Source: Brassica napus (taxonomy: Eukaryota; Streptophyta; Magnoliopsida; Brassicales; Brassicaceae). Taken from it: a stretch of DNA of 64,000 bases. Within the stretch, counting starts at the first letter, position 1. Every line of letters begins with the position of its first letter. The position numbers and the translations under genes were made by a program. A model generated the notes under the pieces. The model searched no databases. It saw only the letters and a list, made by a program, of their open reading frames with translations, and was not told the DNA's origin. The stretch is from contig NC_063436.1 in the NCBI RefSeq assembly GCF_020379485.1, positions 23,434,423 to 23,498,422 on the forward strand, in the 5' to 3' direction. Below, piece after piece: positions 32,992 through 44,437 of the stretch.

Positions 32992-34609
32992 GTTATCAGC
33001 AACGATTACTGAGTGAGCCAACGTCGAGAAGAAAAGGTGACGGTAACGGTGAACTTGGCCATTGTTAAAAACGTCTATATGATAATCTGCTTTCTTTTGT
33101 CTCCTTCAATATCGGGAATTTTACGGTAATATTTAGTCATTCATTTGTTTTTCAATCCTGAAATAGTGACTATGAAGCATAAGAGATTTTTATAATAGAG
33201 TATTTAGGCCATGGAGGCAATGAAAGGTGTTTTGTATAAGAAGATTAACGTTGTGAAGAATGTTGAGGAGCTGATGAAATTTGAGCCTCATGAAGTTTAT
33301 TTAAGCTGATTTTCTCAAGTTTTTTCGTAACACTAAATGTGTTCTCACCTTTTCATCACTCTTAAGAATGATCTTTAATGAAACTGAGATTTCGAGATTG
33401 TGAGAACTTTTGTTTGGCAAATTAGGAGATGAAGGTTCTAAAACTAAAACAAAATTGCAGTCCAAGACCATGAGGAGGCCCGATTAACCACAGTCAAACT
33501 TCTTTATTTTTTTATGTTTTCAATGTCAAAATGTGAGAGACATCGAAGAAGTAAGCGAAAGAGAAAGTAACATTTGTCATTTTGATGGCCTTAAGAGTTA
33601 ATGGTGAAGCTATATCATCCGAGAGAATCCAAGTATGAAATCTCTAATATTCCTTCAACCTTTTTTGCTGGTTTTGATATTTGTTTTTTTCTTGCCATAA
33701 TTTATGGTCATAATGTTTACCTTTAAGGAGGCTGTGTACACATTTCCTCTTAGTGTTGGAAATGTGTTTAGGTCTTTTTGACTTTCTCCTGAAATTGTTA
33801 GAAGAATATTTCCTACATGTCATCGTCATGTGCACATTAGGAATGAAATTGTAGAGTTTGATATTTTGATCAAGGATTTACTTTCTATTATCAATATACG
33901 AAAAATAAATAGACAATTAGAAAACTAAAATTTCTTTTACTTTTTACTAAGTTTCAAGTTTTAGAATCTCTGCACAAGATTCTCAATGAATCATGAGTAC
34001 TGATTCTGGAAATGGAATTACTTTTTTTTTTACAAGGATTTCATCTGTTACAACATTTTCTTGCTGTATAATTTCACAATGTTCCTTTTTCTAAAAGAGC
34101 GAAAGGAATTTGTTCTTATTTTTCATGTTGAAAAGTATTATGTAGATCATATAGAGTTTCTTTTTTAAAGACAAAATATTTTTCATATCTTTAATTTGTT
34201 TTCAAACTCAGGTTGATGTTCAATCCATATGCGAAAGTTGTATATGACTATCTCAGATTAATAAAAAGCACCGTAAAAGCTAAAGTCTGAATGTATATTG
34301 TAGGTACACGGTATACCTTTCCATGCTAGCACATTTTTTTCAATAGAATTTTGGTGAGTTTTCTAAAAACAAACCACCTATGTAACATGTTCAGATCAGA
34401 TTCTTCTAAAAACAACTCTTGATAGCCATAGAAGAAACAAGTCACACCTTAAAATGCCACCTTATCAATAAGATAAAATTTTATAATATCTATTGGTGTG
34501 TATACTTTTTCAAATTGTTTAAGCAAATTTGATACACTATCAAGAGTTGCAGAAATTACATTATGAAATTAGCTTAGTACTAATTTGTAAAATACAAAAT
34601 TTATATAGA
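32992..34609. other. AT-rich DNA between the hAT element and a Helitron 3' end
   Basis: No gene is supported. A 32-codon frame at 33211-33309 has coding-like composition (EAMKGVLYKKINVVKNVEEL) but no recognised family or splice links. It may be an exon remnant carried by the Helitron ending at 34645. Confidence 0.35.
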
Positions 34610-34645
34610 ATCTCTGTACGCAGCGTAGCGCGGGTATTAACCTAG
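34610..34645 (+). mobile_element. Helitron 3' terminus
   Basis: ACGCAGCGTAGCGCGGGT followed by ATTAACCTAG, with CTAG at 34642-34645 and host T at 34646, is a classic Brassicaceae Helitron 3' end with GC-rich hairpin sequence. The matching 5' end is not certain; the tip at 22473 is the nearest same-strand candidate seen. Confidence 0.7.
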
Positions 34646-35478
34646 TTATTATAAAGGAGGAAACAAATAAGTAAACTGAGAAAAGAAATCAACAAATAAG
34701 TAGCTTTGTAGGATTTTTTTCTGTTTTTTTACATAAATACGTGTTTTCCATTTTTTTTCTTCTCGAGTATATTGGAAAATTAATATCTATAAGAGTTTGT
34801 TATTTTCAGGATATAATTTTCTAATCTAATTAAATATTCCAGTGATATAGACTGTAATGTATTTATAACAATGATTTATATTAGGGAAAATTATAAAAAT
34901 AGAACAAAAATTTACTAATATTACTACTATCTATACTATTAATTATTTAAGAAATGATTTAGCTGATTTGGTTGATTTTTCATGATTTTAGGCTGCATCA
35001 ATAATTTTAATTAAAAATTTAATATTCATATGTTTAAAGAAAAACAGTTTTTATGTAATTATTATGAATACTATTAAATAAGAGTAATGTTGGAAAGACT
35101 ATACAGTATATATAAAATTGGCTCATTTTTGGAGTTAATAGGCTCCCTAGGCAAAACTCCACTGAAAATTTCAAGCTCGTCAAAAGAAACCCAGAGAAAA
35201 ACATGATCATGATGTATTTGATTGACTAATGACTGACCATGATCATGATGTATGATAAAAAGAGCATATGAAACTTTTTGTTAAGTTTTATCATTATTTG
35301 ATTATTCCACTAACCAAATCCTTACAAATCATTACAATCTTCTTGACTAGACACAGTACATTGTTATATGAATCTACGATGATTATCCTTACTAGCTCTA
35401 CAGGCATTATTGAAATATGTTGTAGCCATTACATAGAGAAAACCATACGTATATAACAGGCTATCAAGAGAGAGAGAG

Positions 35479-38221
35479 TTAAGTAAGTAGAATGTTGGAG
35501 TTGTAGGTGGCTCCGGCGGTCCAATCTGCTGGAAGAGCGTTCTGGGATTCGACCCAGTTGAGACCGGCGCTTCCATAGACTAAAAACCTCAAAGAGAGAG
35601 TGCCTCTTGGTGGATTCTGATAATCATGAACCGCTCCAAACACTCTCCTCATGCGTTTCCACTCTTTGCAATCCTCCTGAATCATATAGTCATGTTCAAA
35701 TCTACTCACAAAACGTCAAAACTCTTTTGCATACAACTATACTTTTGAACCTCCAAATTGTTAAGAGTTAATATATATTTATAAACCAGGTATTTTGTTC
35801 GCACATGACATAATATACTTATTAGTTATGTCTTATTATAATTTAATATACATTTTCTTTTTTCAAAAACTTTAAATCAACCAAGTGATGGTAGCCTAGT
35901 TGAATCTCTTGGGGCTTAATGTGTACCCACATCAGTCATGTGTTCGATTCCCTCTGGAAACTAAACTATCATCATTTGGCTAGTCTAGACTTGGGTTTCG
36001 GCCCAAGTGGTTTACATGGTGGATCGTAACAGATGATCGGTTCATCCCTTGACATTAATCGGAAGGTATTCCAAACTCGGATTAAGCAGTGTGGTAGCCA
36101 GTCCACTCTGTAGCACTAAGTTCGCTCCTCCCGAAGCCGACCGGATCAGCCGATAGGGTTTATCAAAAAAAAAAACTTCAAATCAAACATCAAAAATTTA
36201 TATTTGACAATTTTCATCAAAATGTATATGCTTAATTTTGTATATGCTTAATTTTGTGTTGAAACTTTAAAAATACTCACATATTAGAAATATTTTATAA
36301 AATATTTTTATACAAAATTTTTACTTGATTAATATTTAACTATAAATTTTCATATCTTAAGTTTTGAATTTTTACAACCAAAAACATTATTTCCAAGTAA
36401 CAACACAATATAAATAAAAATTATCTTATTTCTTAAAATATGTTTTTATTTGACATTATATTATATTAATTTATAATCAATTGTATAATATAACATATAA
36501 ATTTAATATTATTAATATAATTTTTTTAATTATATAAAAATATATTAAAAATTCATTAATGGTATCATTGATATTAATTACTTTAACTGTCAACGGGAGA
36601 GCTCAAATGTTAAAAAATCATTTCATAGATAATAATATAGATTCCTAAATTTTTTTTGAAGAATTATTAAAACTTTTACTAAATTGTCTATGCTTCTCAA
36701 TATTTTAGGACCGGTCATGTATTAACGATGAGCGTCTGCGGAATACATTGTGTTAAAGTTCAATAAGTGTTGAAACTAGCGCTAAACATCCTCAAAAACT
36801 AGATAATATGTTAAAAGTGATCGATTACCTGCCAGAATTCAACGGCGAGGATGTCGTTGACACCACCAACGTACAAGATAAGGACGGCAAGATAATGAGG
36901 ATTATAGCTTTTCTCATGGATCTTATACACCAGATTGTACCCTCCGTACCGGCAAGGGACCCTCTGGTACTCAACGTCAACCACACCAAAAGAGTAGAGC
37001 TGAAACTCTGTGCCGGGCCGAGCCATACGTCCGTACGCCTTAGGGCTAAAGATGAAGTCCGTACCATCTCCTTCTCCATAGTCCGTAGCCACTACGTATA
37101 CTCCTTCCTCATTGCAGTGTGGAGGTATTTTGCATCTCACCTTTTTTAATAATTAATAATTAATGATATTAGTTTAGTAATGATAGTCTAATTACATGTA
37201 TATAGCTATAGCATACCGTTGTGATGAAATATTAGGTTAGATATTGCTATACTGTTGTTGATGAAATATTAGATTAGATAAAATATAAAAACCTGGTAAC
37301 AAGCACCACAGCCAGCTCCATTTTTCCATAGTCGAGATGAAACACCACTTACTTCACCATCATTGATATCTCTTCCAAATTCTCCATACCCACATGCTCC
37401 TCCTAAATAATATTCATATTCTCATCAGTAAATATTTATTTTTTTATCAGCAGATTGTTTTGAAAAAACTATATATTAAACGTAATGTCATACTCGACCC
37501 AAAGACACATAGACTGGGTATGAATGGTGACCAATGAACGACGAGGATAATGCATTCCCTAATGTTTCTAAAAATAATTACCATTCACAAGGAATAATAA
37601 TTTTCTTTCATTCTTTTTTTCCGTAGAGTTTTAAAGAACAAAATTATTCCTTGTTAAATTTTAGAAAGAACAACGACCGTTCATTTTCCATCCTGATATT
37701 TTATTCCCGTATATTCTTTTTCTATTTGTTTCTCTTATTTCTTGAATGGTCACCAATCAGATCTTTAATAGAATTATTTTCCTAACCATATACAGATCCG
37801 GTCCAAAACAAAAGCCGGTTAAACCTTCATTTAAGAGACATCTAATATGAAAAAAAAAGCATTTAAGTTAATATTTTAGGCTTTTAAAAAAATAGTATAT
37901 ATTAAGAGTTTGGATAAACTTGGTAGATGTTACAGAAGAAATAATAATTATTAAGCTTGATAATGATATTGACTATTTGAGTTGTTTCTGTTAATGTAGC
38001 TTTTCCAATCATGCTTCATAATATTATAAAAATAAAATAATCAATTTACTCAAATATATATACATAAGAAAATAATTCAAATACGTACGGGAATTTCCTT
38101 TGCAATCGGGGCTGCCATAATAAGTAGCTCTAGAGCTAACAAAGTCATCAGATAAACAAAGAAGAGGCAAGAGGACAATGACTTGAACAAGCAGAAGAAG
38201 CAAAACGTGAGACTTCTTCAT
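35479..38221 (-). CDS. EXLB1: Expansin-like B1, copy B (four exons)
   Basis: Exons on the minus strand are 38221-38089, 37402-37293, 37140-36829 and 35676-35479. They have the same lengths as copy A (133, 110, 312 and 198 bp) and encode 250 residues with no stop. The signal peptide, double-psi beta-barrel and C-terminal wall-binding domain match copy A closely. Visible differences include KGNSRG against KGNPRG and LLLLLVQ against LLHLLVQ. Introns differ greatly: intron 3 (35677-36828) hosts a Helitron and SINE, and intron 1 (37403-38088) hosts a MITE. The ATG was chosen to match copy A; an in-frame upstream Met (38245) exists but would lengthen the signal peptide. Expression could differ because of the promoter repeats. 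Confidence 0.93.
35786..36641 (-). mobile_element. Non-autonomous Helitron in intron 3 of EXLB1 copy B
   Basis: On the minus strand the 5' tip TCTATATTATTATCTATG begins at 36641 after host A. The 3' tip ends ACAAAATACCTGG at 35786, followed by host T. CTGG fits the CTRR rule. Copy A has no such DNA in intron 3. There is no coding capacity, and a SINE is nested inside. Confidence 0.7.
35881..36170 (+). mobile_element. tRNA-derived SINE with 16-bp target duplication
   Basis: The unit is 290 bp. The 5' part has Pol III boxes: TGGTAGCCTAGTTG as box A and GTTCGATTCCC as box B, about 60 bp apart. The 3' end is an A-rich tail. Direct repeats AAAAACTTTAAATCAA (35865-35880) and AAAAACTTCAAATCAA (36171-36186) differ at one base and flank the unit, as expected for LINE-mediated insertion. 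It resembles Brassica S1/BoS-type SINEs; the exact family is not determined. Confidence 0.88.
37521..37759. mobile_element. MITE in intron 1 of EXLB1 copy B
   Basis: The left end TGAATGGTGACCAATGAA and the reverse-complemented right end TGATTGGTGACCATTCAA form an 18-bp inverted repeat with three mismatches. It accounts for most of the length difference between the two introns. No target duplication was seen. Related ends occur at 15954/19915 and 59576/59821. Confidence 0.65.
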
Positions 38222-38329
38222 ATGGTTATATGTAACTATTGCCACTTTGCCAGACTATTTTAAAAGTGGTTTGGGAAATAGATTAGTGTTACAAAAGATA
38301 TGTGATGGTAGAGGAGAAGTCTAATATGG

Positions 38330-38337
38330 TATTTATA
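38330..38337 (-). promoter_or_regulatory. TATA box of EXLB1 copy B
   Basis: TATAAATA on the minus strand lies 109 bp upstream of the ATG and is conserved with copy A. Confidence 0.65.
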
Positions 38338-38469
38338 GTTGAAGGTAGAGTGCTTATTATAATATTATAAGCATTTGCTCAAGCATCGTTACTATTTCTT
38401 TTCTTTCCACTTGGCAAAAGCTATCTCAAATTTATATTTTCGCTAAAAACGCGTACTTGCACCACCCAA

Positions 38470-38630
38470 GTAAGAAATTGGGGAGGTAAGAGGTTGGTCG
38501 TGACCTGAACCTAGTTTCAAAAGTAAGAAATTTGGGATTTAAGAGGTTGGTCGTGACCTGAACCTAGTTTCAAAAGTAAGAAATTTGGGATTTAAGAGGT
38601 TGGTCGTGACCTGAACCTAGTTTCAATGTC
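38470..38630. repeat. Three tandem copies of a 53-54-bp promoter-proximal unit with a GGTCGTGACC palindrome
   Basis: GGTTGGTCGTGACCTGAACC begins at 38492, 38545 and 38599, each preceded by a GTAAGAAATT(T/G)GGG-type half. The second and third units are virtually identical; the first is slightly diverged. Copy A has only one unit (about 10100-10150). The array lies roughly 250-410 bp upstream of the EXLB1-B start codon, so it could change factor dosage at that promoter. Confidence 0.9.
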
Positions 38631-39504
38631 ATTATCATTATTTTCTTATAGCTGGGGAATCACATATCGAAATTCACACTTCACTTTTGAGAAATTTACC
38701 TATCGTATAAGTTTTGCGGTGAAAGGAGTAAAGATAAATATATTGAAAAGTTAAGTTACATATATTGATTATACAATTTTCTGATCATGATTAGTAAACA
38801 AGAAAATTCGAAAGCAAACTATATTAGTTGATTTTAAAGAAACCAAATTACCTCATTACTGATAGGAATTACCATTGGACTGACATGTTCGGTCTCGCTT
38901 TACTTATGGTCATGTTGATCTCATCAAAGATATTTTTCGCTCAATGCAGATATGATTGGCTAAATGGACACAAGCCACGATTCAAGTAATTATGTGGTTG
39001 CCTAAACACTTGTTTCACATATGTTTTCTGTAGCGGCATTCACAAACTTAGATCAAAGACAATGGACTTTGAAACTGTTTTTGCAATGAAAAGAGAAAAA
39101 GATATGCATATGTTGAAAAATTATTCATGGCCTCAACCAGACCAGTAGGATAACACGTATGCTGCTATTATTTGGTTAATGCATTCTCGCCTTTAACCAC
39201 TGTACATAACTAAATACCGTGTGTGCCATATTCTAGATTTTGAATTCAGTGTAGAAAATTATGTATGAAATAATCTAATCATAAGAAGAAGAAAAACTGA
39301 GTGAGTAATATCAAAAAAAAATAGTGCCAATATAAAATGGTGGGGTACCATAGCTTTTGGGTCTAGCAACTATTGCCTGCAAAACGAAGTTCATTACACC
39401 TAGTCTTTAATAGATTGAGTTTTGATTAGTTGTTTGGTGCAGTGAATGAAAGAATTCTATAGAATATGATGAGCGTGCTGTTTTTCTGGAATCACAAAGG
39501 TTTC

Positions 39505-40707
39505 TGATATATGGTGTTTTATACATCTTGTATATATGCTTTTAAATTGGTTTTCAAGTCTTTATCGAGTCTTCCTAGTCCTTTTCGAGTCATTACAGGT
39601 CTGGAGTTGCATTGGATGGGAGATGAACCAGCTGGAACAAAAGAGGCAGAAAACAATGCAATTTGGTGGTTTTCACGCAGAACAGTCTTGATGACTGTTC
39701 CGGATAGCGGAGCAACCCGAGTGACTGTTCCGAGTGAGTGTTCCAGCGGCAGAGATTTTTAAGGAAACTACAAGTCATTACGGGATTTGCCCTAATTATC
39801 CCATCTTTTTCTCCCAGCCGCCTGTGGCTATGATATATCATATTTTTCTCTTTCTTTTTACATTCTACGCTAGTTTACAGAGAGGAACCAGACCCAAAAA
39901 CTCCATTGTTGGATTTGCTTATTGTAAAGGGAGAAGGATCTCTACACTCTTGAGAAGAATCCTGAACCCTATCTCTTTTATTTTATTGATTCAGCATGTT
40001 TTCTTCATCTGTTATCTCTGTGTTTTCTTGCTCCATGGCTGAGTAGTCAGCTTGCTTAGTCTAGGGTGTTAGGGTGTTAGATCCGTGAGCTTGACATAAA
40101 TAAGTTATAAATCGATTGTCTTCATTCATTGTTGTTCTTAAGGCTTGCATCAAGTTAACCACTTAGTGCCTGATTCTAGGTTTAATCTATTCATCAAAAG
40201 TGTTATAGGTTGCTAGACATAACTTGAATGAGCATTGCATCCCTAACCAGCGAAAGTAGATGTTAGGGTGTTTTGTGAACATATCGGACTTGACCTCTAT
40301 TGCTTGCTGTCGCATCTTGATCCAAACGAGAGTTTAGGTATCAAGATCGATCAGCATAGGGAGCAGTACCACGACAGTGGGCTGTTCTACTTGAGTGATC
40401 CGAGTTCTAGACTTGCTCTTAATTAAACTTGAATAATTGTTTGGCTCACACTTGTTTAACACCCGATCAAACCACCCTAGGCTAGCATTTTTAATCATCT
40501 GAAAACTTTAATTCAATCTATTACTTGCTTGTTACGATTCCTCAACTTTAAAACCCCCATATTGTTTTAGCTTAATATTGATCCTATAGAAATAAAGTGT
40601 AACAGTTGGTCTCTGTGGATTCGATCCTAAAGTGCTACATCGACATACCATTCGATTGTGGTAGTGTGCACATTAGGTTATTTGGTGTGCGTATACACGT
40701 AATATCA
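39505..40707 (+). repeat. 5' LTR of the TR-GAG element
   Basis: It begins TGATATATGG and ends ACGTAATATCA, giving TG...CA ends with the short inverted repeat TGATAT/ATATCA. It would contain the promoter and polyadenylation signals. Confidence 0.95.
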
Positions 40708-40710
40708 AAT

Positions 40711-40728
40711 TGGCGCCGTTGCCGGGGA
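40711..40728 (+). other. Primer-binding site, tRNA-Asp type
   Basis: TGGCGCCGTTGCCGGGGA lies three bases inside the 5' LTR. This 18-mer is the usual primer site of Athila/Tat-lineage Ty3-gypsy elements. Confidence 0.9.
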
Positions 40729-40819
40729 CCATCTTTTTACCTTTATTTTTCGGTTATTTATTTAGTCTAAGACCTCTAACTTGCCTTATTTTTTTTGTTG
40801 CAGCTAATCTTCCAGATGC

Positions 40820-43348
40820 ATGACCAGTAGACATACTCGGAGAAACGCACAAGGAGAGTTAGTTACATTTACCAACCAGGAGCTAGCAAGGTTAGAAAGA
40901 ACAAATCGTCAACAGCCAAGGCAAACTGACACCACTATGGGTGATCACGCCAATCAGGATGATCTCGCTGCGGCTATGGCACTCATGCAGCAGCAGATGC
41001 TACAAATGCAGCAGACCATCCAAGCTCAGCAGGATGCTGCTGAACAGGCTGCTCTCGCGCAGCAAGAACAACAGGCGCAGACTGTTCCAATCGGGCAGAG
41101 AAACCTTCCGCGTAACATCCCTACTACGCGCTCTGCCATTGTTCCTCCACTCTGCACCAGGCAGGACTTCGAGATCAAGCCTGCTTTGATTGGTCTAGTA
41201 CAGAGAAAGGTGTTCTCTGGTCTCTCTACAGAAATTCCAATGGAGCATATTGAGAGTTTCGAAAAAGTCTGCAGTTTCACTCGCGCGAATGGTGTTCCAC
41301 CAGATTACATCAGGTGCATGCTATTCCCATTCTCTCTTGATGGAAAAGCTGCACGGTGGTTGAACTCTCTCCCTACCGGCTCTCTCACTTCATGGGAACA
41401 GGTCCGATCAGCGTTCCTCAGCCATTTCTACTCTAAGGCGAGAACAGCTGCATTGAGGAACAAGATCACCTCCTTCAAACAGCTCACTGATGAGCCTTTC
41501 TGCGACACATGGGAGCGCTTCAATGACTATCGCAGAGAATGTCCTCACCATGGATTTGATGATGATTACCTCCTGGACATTTTCTATGATGGAGTGGACT
41601 GGAAATACCAAGGTGCTCTAAACTCTGCGAGCAATGGAGACTTCATGACTCAAACCACTGATGGAGCGTTTAAGCTGATTGAGAACATGGCTGCTAGCTC
41701 AGCTAATAAGAAAGAGGAGAGTGATTGCTCCAAGAAAGGAAACAGTTCTGACGCCCAGAAAATAGATGAGCTGACTGCCAAGGTTGATCAGCTACTGAAA
41801 AACAACCAAGGACACGTTTTCAGCATGGAACAACCTACGGCCGGGCATATTCAGAACCAGAACCAGCGACAACCGCAGAGCAATCCGCATGCTGTTCCAG
41901 CTACCGGGAACAGTCAACCAGATGAGCTGATGGGTCTGGGTATGATGATGCAACAGCTGTTGCAGGGTCAGCAGGTTCAGGCCAAGGCGTTGAATCAGGT
42001 AACCACGGAAATAGACACCAGGATGGGCAACATGTTCACTGAGCTGAATAACAAGTATGACAATCTTGCGATCCATATGAGAAAGATCGATGTTCAGCTT
42101 GCTCAAACAGCTGAGAGTGTCAAGAGGCAACAAGAGACGCTCCCTGGAAGAACTGATAAAAATCCTAGGACTGAGCACTGTAATGCAGTAGAGCAGCCGT
42201 TTGCTGAGACTATTCTAGTCGCAGAAGAGAACACAGAGCAGTCTGCTAGCTCTGGAGTGATTGCTCCCAGGGAACCTGCTGAGACTCCACCATCTCGAGT
42301 CTATGTTCCCAAGGTTCCCTATCCAATTCCACCTAGACATCTGATGGATCCCATTAGTGAAGAGCAGCTGATAGGTTTTAACAAGATGGTGAGAAGGCTT
42401 CCTAAAGAACTTGCATTCGAAGATGCTCTGCAGATTCGTCCATTGCTCCAGTTCTTTAAACACTGTAGAGAGACTCAAGAGGAGATCAAGGTCCTCTATA
42501 TCAAAGCACTGTCTACATCAGCATTGAAGGTATTGCCTAAGGTTGATGATCCTGGAAAGTTTGTTTTCCCATGCTCCATCGCAGGAACAACCTTCAAGGA
42601 TGCTCTGTGTGACTCTGGTTCTTGTGTTAATCTCGTCTCAAAGGCTATTGTAGACGATTTGGGTATTGCTGATATTGAGCGTTCTCAGCTGACCCTGACC
42701 TTTGCAAACTCTTCCAGAGCAGTCCCATATGGAACCATCCGCAGCCTTCATGTTCAAGTAGGGGAATGCATTGTTCCTGCTGAGTTTCAAGTTGTTGAGA
42801 TGAACAAGGATCATGAGATGCCTTTAATATTTGGAAGGACATTCATGGCTACTGTTGGAGCAACCATCGATATGCCCAACAAGAGAGTCTTCTTCTCCAA
42901 CATCAACAAGAAAGTTTTCTACAAGGTTGTACCCACCAGATCTTCCTCATCACACGCCTCTCGCATCTCAGTGTTTGATGTAGAAAAGCTGAAAGTTGTT
43001 CCAGAAAAGGAGCATGGTGATAAGGGTGAGAGCAGGCTGTTCTCTGATGAAGATCCTAGCACTGATCCTACTAAATTCAGAGGGAAACAGAAAGTCCAGA
43101 AGAAAATGATCAAGGGAGATCCTTCAATGACTTTGATACCTCTCAAGTGTGATGGAAACTCCATTGAGTATGAGGTAAAGTGCAAGGGTACCTCCAAACC
43201 GTTCTCTAAAGTCAGAGCCATTCTCACACATGAGCTGAAGGAGAAAGGAGACGCTGCTGTGAAAGGGTTGCTGAGCAGAGTTCTGAAGCTGAACATGTCT
43301 GATTGTGGAGCTTGTTTTGGAACAGGCCCTCCTGCTCAATCCGACTGA
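40820..43348 (+). CDS. Retrotransposon gag-aspartic protease polyprotein
   Basis: The open frame is 842 residues. The N-terminal ~100 residues are Gln-rich (LMQQQMLQMQQTIQAQQDAA), a probable coiled coil. A retrotransposon gag capsid domain lies at about 130-270 (IPMEHIESFEKVCSFTRANG, then LDGKAARWLNSLP and FYSKARTAALRNK). A Gln/Asn-rich linker follows. At about 580-680 is a pepsin-like retroviral-type protease (KDALCDSGSCVNLVSKAI, then MPLIFGRTFMAT) with the catalytic Asp in DSGS. The frame stops without RT or integrase. The ORF is fully intact, in keeping with the near-identical LTRs. An upstream out-of-frame ATG four bases away is ignored. It would assemble virus-like particles in the cytoplasm if expressed. 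Confidence 0.93.
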   Translation: MTSRHTRRNAQGELVTFTNQELARLERTNRQQPRQTDTTMGDHANQDDLAAAMALMQQQMLQMQQTIQAQQDAAEQAALAQQEQQAQTVPIGQRNLPRNIPTTRSAIVPPLCTRQDFEIKPALIGLVQRKVFSGLSTEIPMEHIESFEKVCSFTRANGVPPDYIRCMLFPFSLDGKAARWLNSLPTGSLTSWEQVRSAFLSHFYSKARTAALRNKITSFKQLTDEPFCDTWERFNDYRRECPHHGFDDDYLLDIFYDGVDWKYQGALNSASNGDFMTQTTDGAFKLIENMAASSANKKEESDCSKKGNSSDAQKIDELTAKVDQLLKNNQGHVFSMEQPTAGHIQNQNQRQPQSNPHAVPATGNSQPDELMGLGMMMQQLLQGQQVQAKALNQVTTEIDTRMGNMFTELNNKYDNLAIHMRKIDVQLAQTAESVKRQQETLPGRTDKNPRTEHCNAVEQPFAETILVAEENTEQSASSGVIAPREPAETPPSRVYVPKVPYPIPPRHLMDPISEEQLIGFNKMVRRLPKELAFEDALQIRPLLQFFKHCRETQEEIKVLYIKALSTSALKVLPKVDDPGKFVFPCSIAGTTFKDALCDSGSCVNLVSKAIVDDLGIADIERSQLTLTFANSSRAVPYGTIRSLHVQVGECIVPAEFQVVEMNKDHEMPLIFGRTFMATVGATIDMPNKRVFFSNINKKVFYKVVPTRSSSSHASRISVFDVEKLKVVPEKEHGDKGESRLFSDEDPSTDPTKFRGKQKVQKKMIKGDPSMTLIPLKCDGNSIEYEVKCKGTSKPFSKVRAILTHELKEKGDAAVKGLLSRVLKLNMSDCGACFGTGPPAQSD

Positions 43349-44397
43349 TCCCAGTCACCAAGTCAAGCTAGAGACTTAAACCAAGCGCTTGGTGGGAGGC
43401 AACCCACTGGTGAGTGTCATTAACATTAGGATTTTCTTTTTCACTTATTTTTGTTTTTAGTTTGTTGAGTCTCAGGTCATAAATCAGAAAATCCGAGACC
43501 CTTGACTGGAGCAAGCAGCTGGCTGCTCTCATTCCAGAGCATCCTTTGCTGGAGCAACCGCGTCTTGCTCTGTCAGGCTGCTCCGCGCCAGGTAAGTATC
43601 TCGAAAAAAAAAAAAAAAAAAAGTTTATTCTTGATTTCACCTTCTCTCTGATTTATTTTCACACCAGGGACGTTGTGAAGTAAGTCTGGGGGAGGGTTTT
43701 CGTCGTTTACTAACTCGTTTCTTTCTTTTGTTTTTCTTTTGGGTCAATTCGAGTCAGTTTTTATTGAGTCAGTCAAAATTTTGTGGGAATTAGGACCTTA
43801 TTCCGTGTTGATCACTAACCACCTCGTGCTTTAGTTATCTTATTCAGTGACCTTAGCAGTGGCGAAAGACACACATGTGGACCTGGAACACCCTGACATA
43901 TCTCACTTGATTCTCCAGAAGGTTCTCAGCCGATCAGGTTACACTGGGTAGACTTAACTCCACCTTACTTGAACCTAATCTTGACTGAAATTCTTCTTGT
44001 TATGGGCATTAGATCAGGGAAACGAGAACACACTCAGGACTTCTTATCCTTTTTATCCATCTTGCTGATCCTGAGTGGCTAGCTCATCTTTAGCTAGTTC
44101 CCACCCTGCACCTTAGCCTTTATTCCACCTTCATGCATTTGTTTTTCAGTGTCATATGTGCAGATATGTGCAAAAAGGTCGGAGAGGAAAGGATCAACGC
44201 AGCCTGCTACTCGTTACTGCTGCAGAAATTCAGTTAGAAAGGAGAACAAGCAGATTAAGGGAGCAACTGCTCCATAACCAATGAACTGCACAAGAGCAGG
44301 GGTGGAGAACCAGAATGGTTGCAAAATCAGAACCACCAGTGGCACTCAGAACGATCATGTATTACCTCCTTCTTCGTCACATCACCATATCAGTCTT

Positions 44398-44437
<40 letters not shown>

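Noticed and set aside
35881..35970. A functional tRNA gene
   Set aside because: Box A and box B are present, but no cloverleaf acceptor pairing is seen. The unit continues into a SINE body with an A-tail and target duplication.
39511..40042. Frames of 83 and 102 codons in the LTR, repeated at 45055-45586
   Set aside because: They are within the LTRs, identical by descent, with no domain; ordinary open frames in a terminal repeat.
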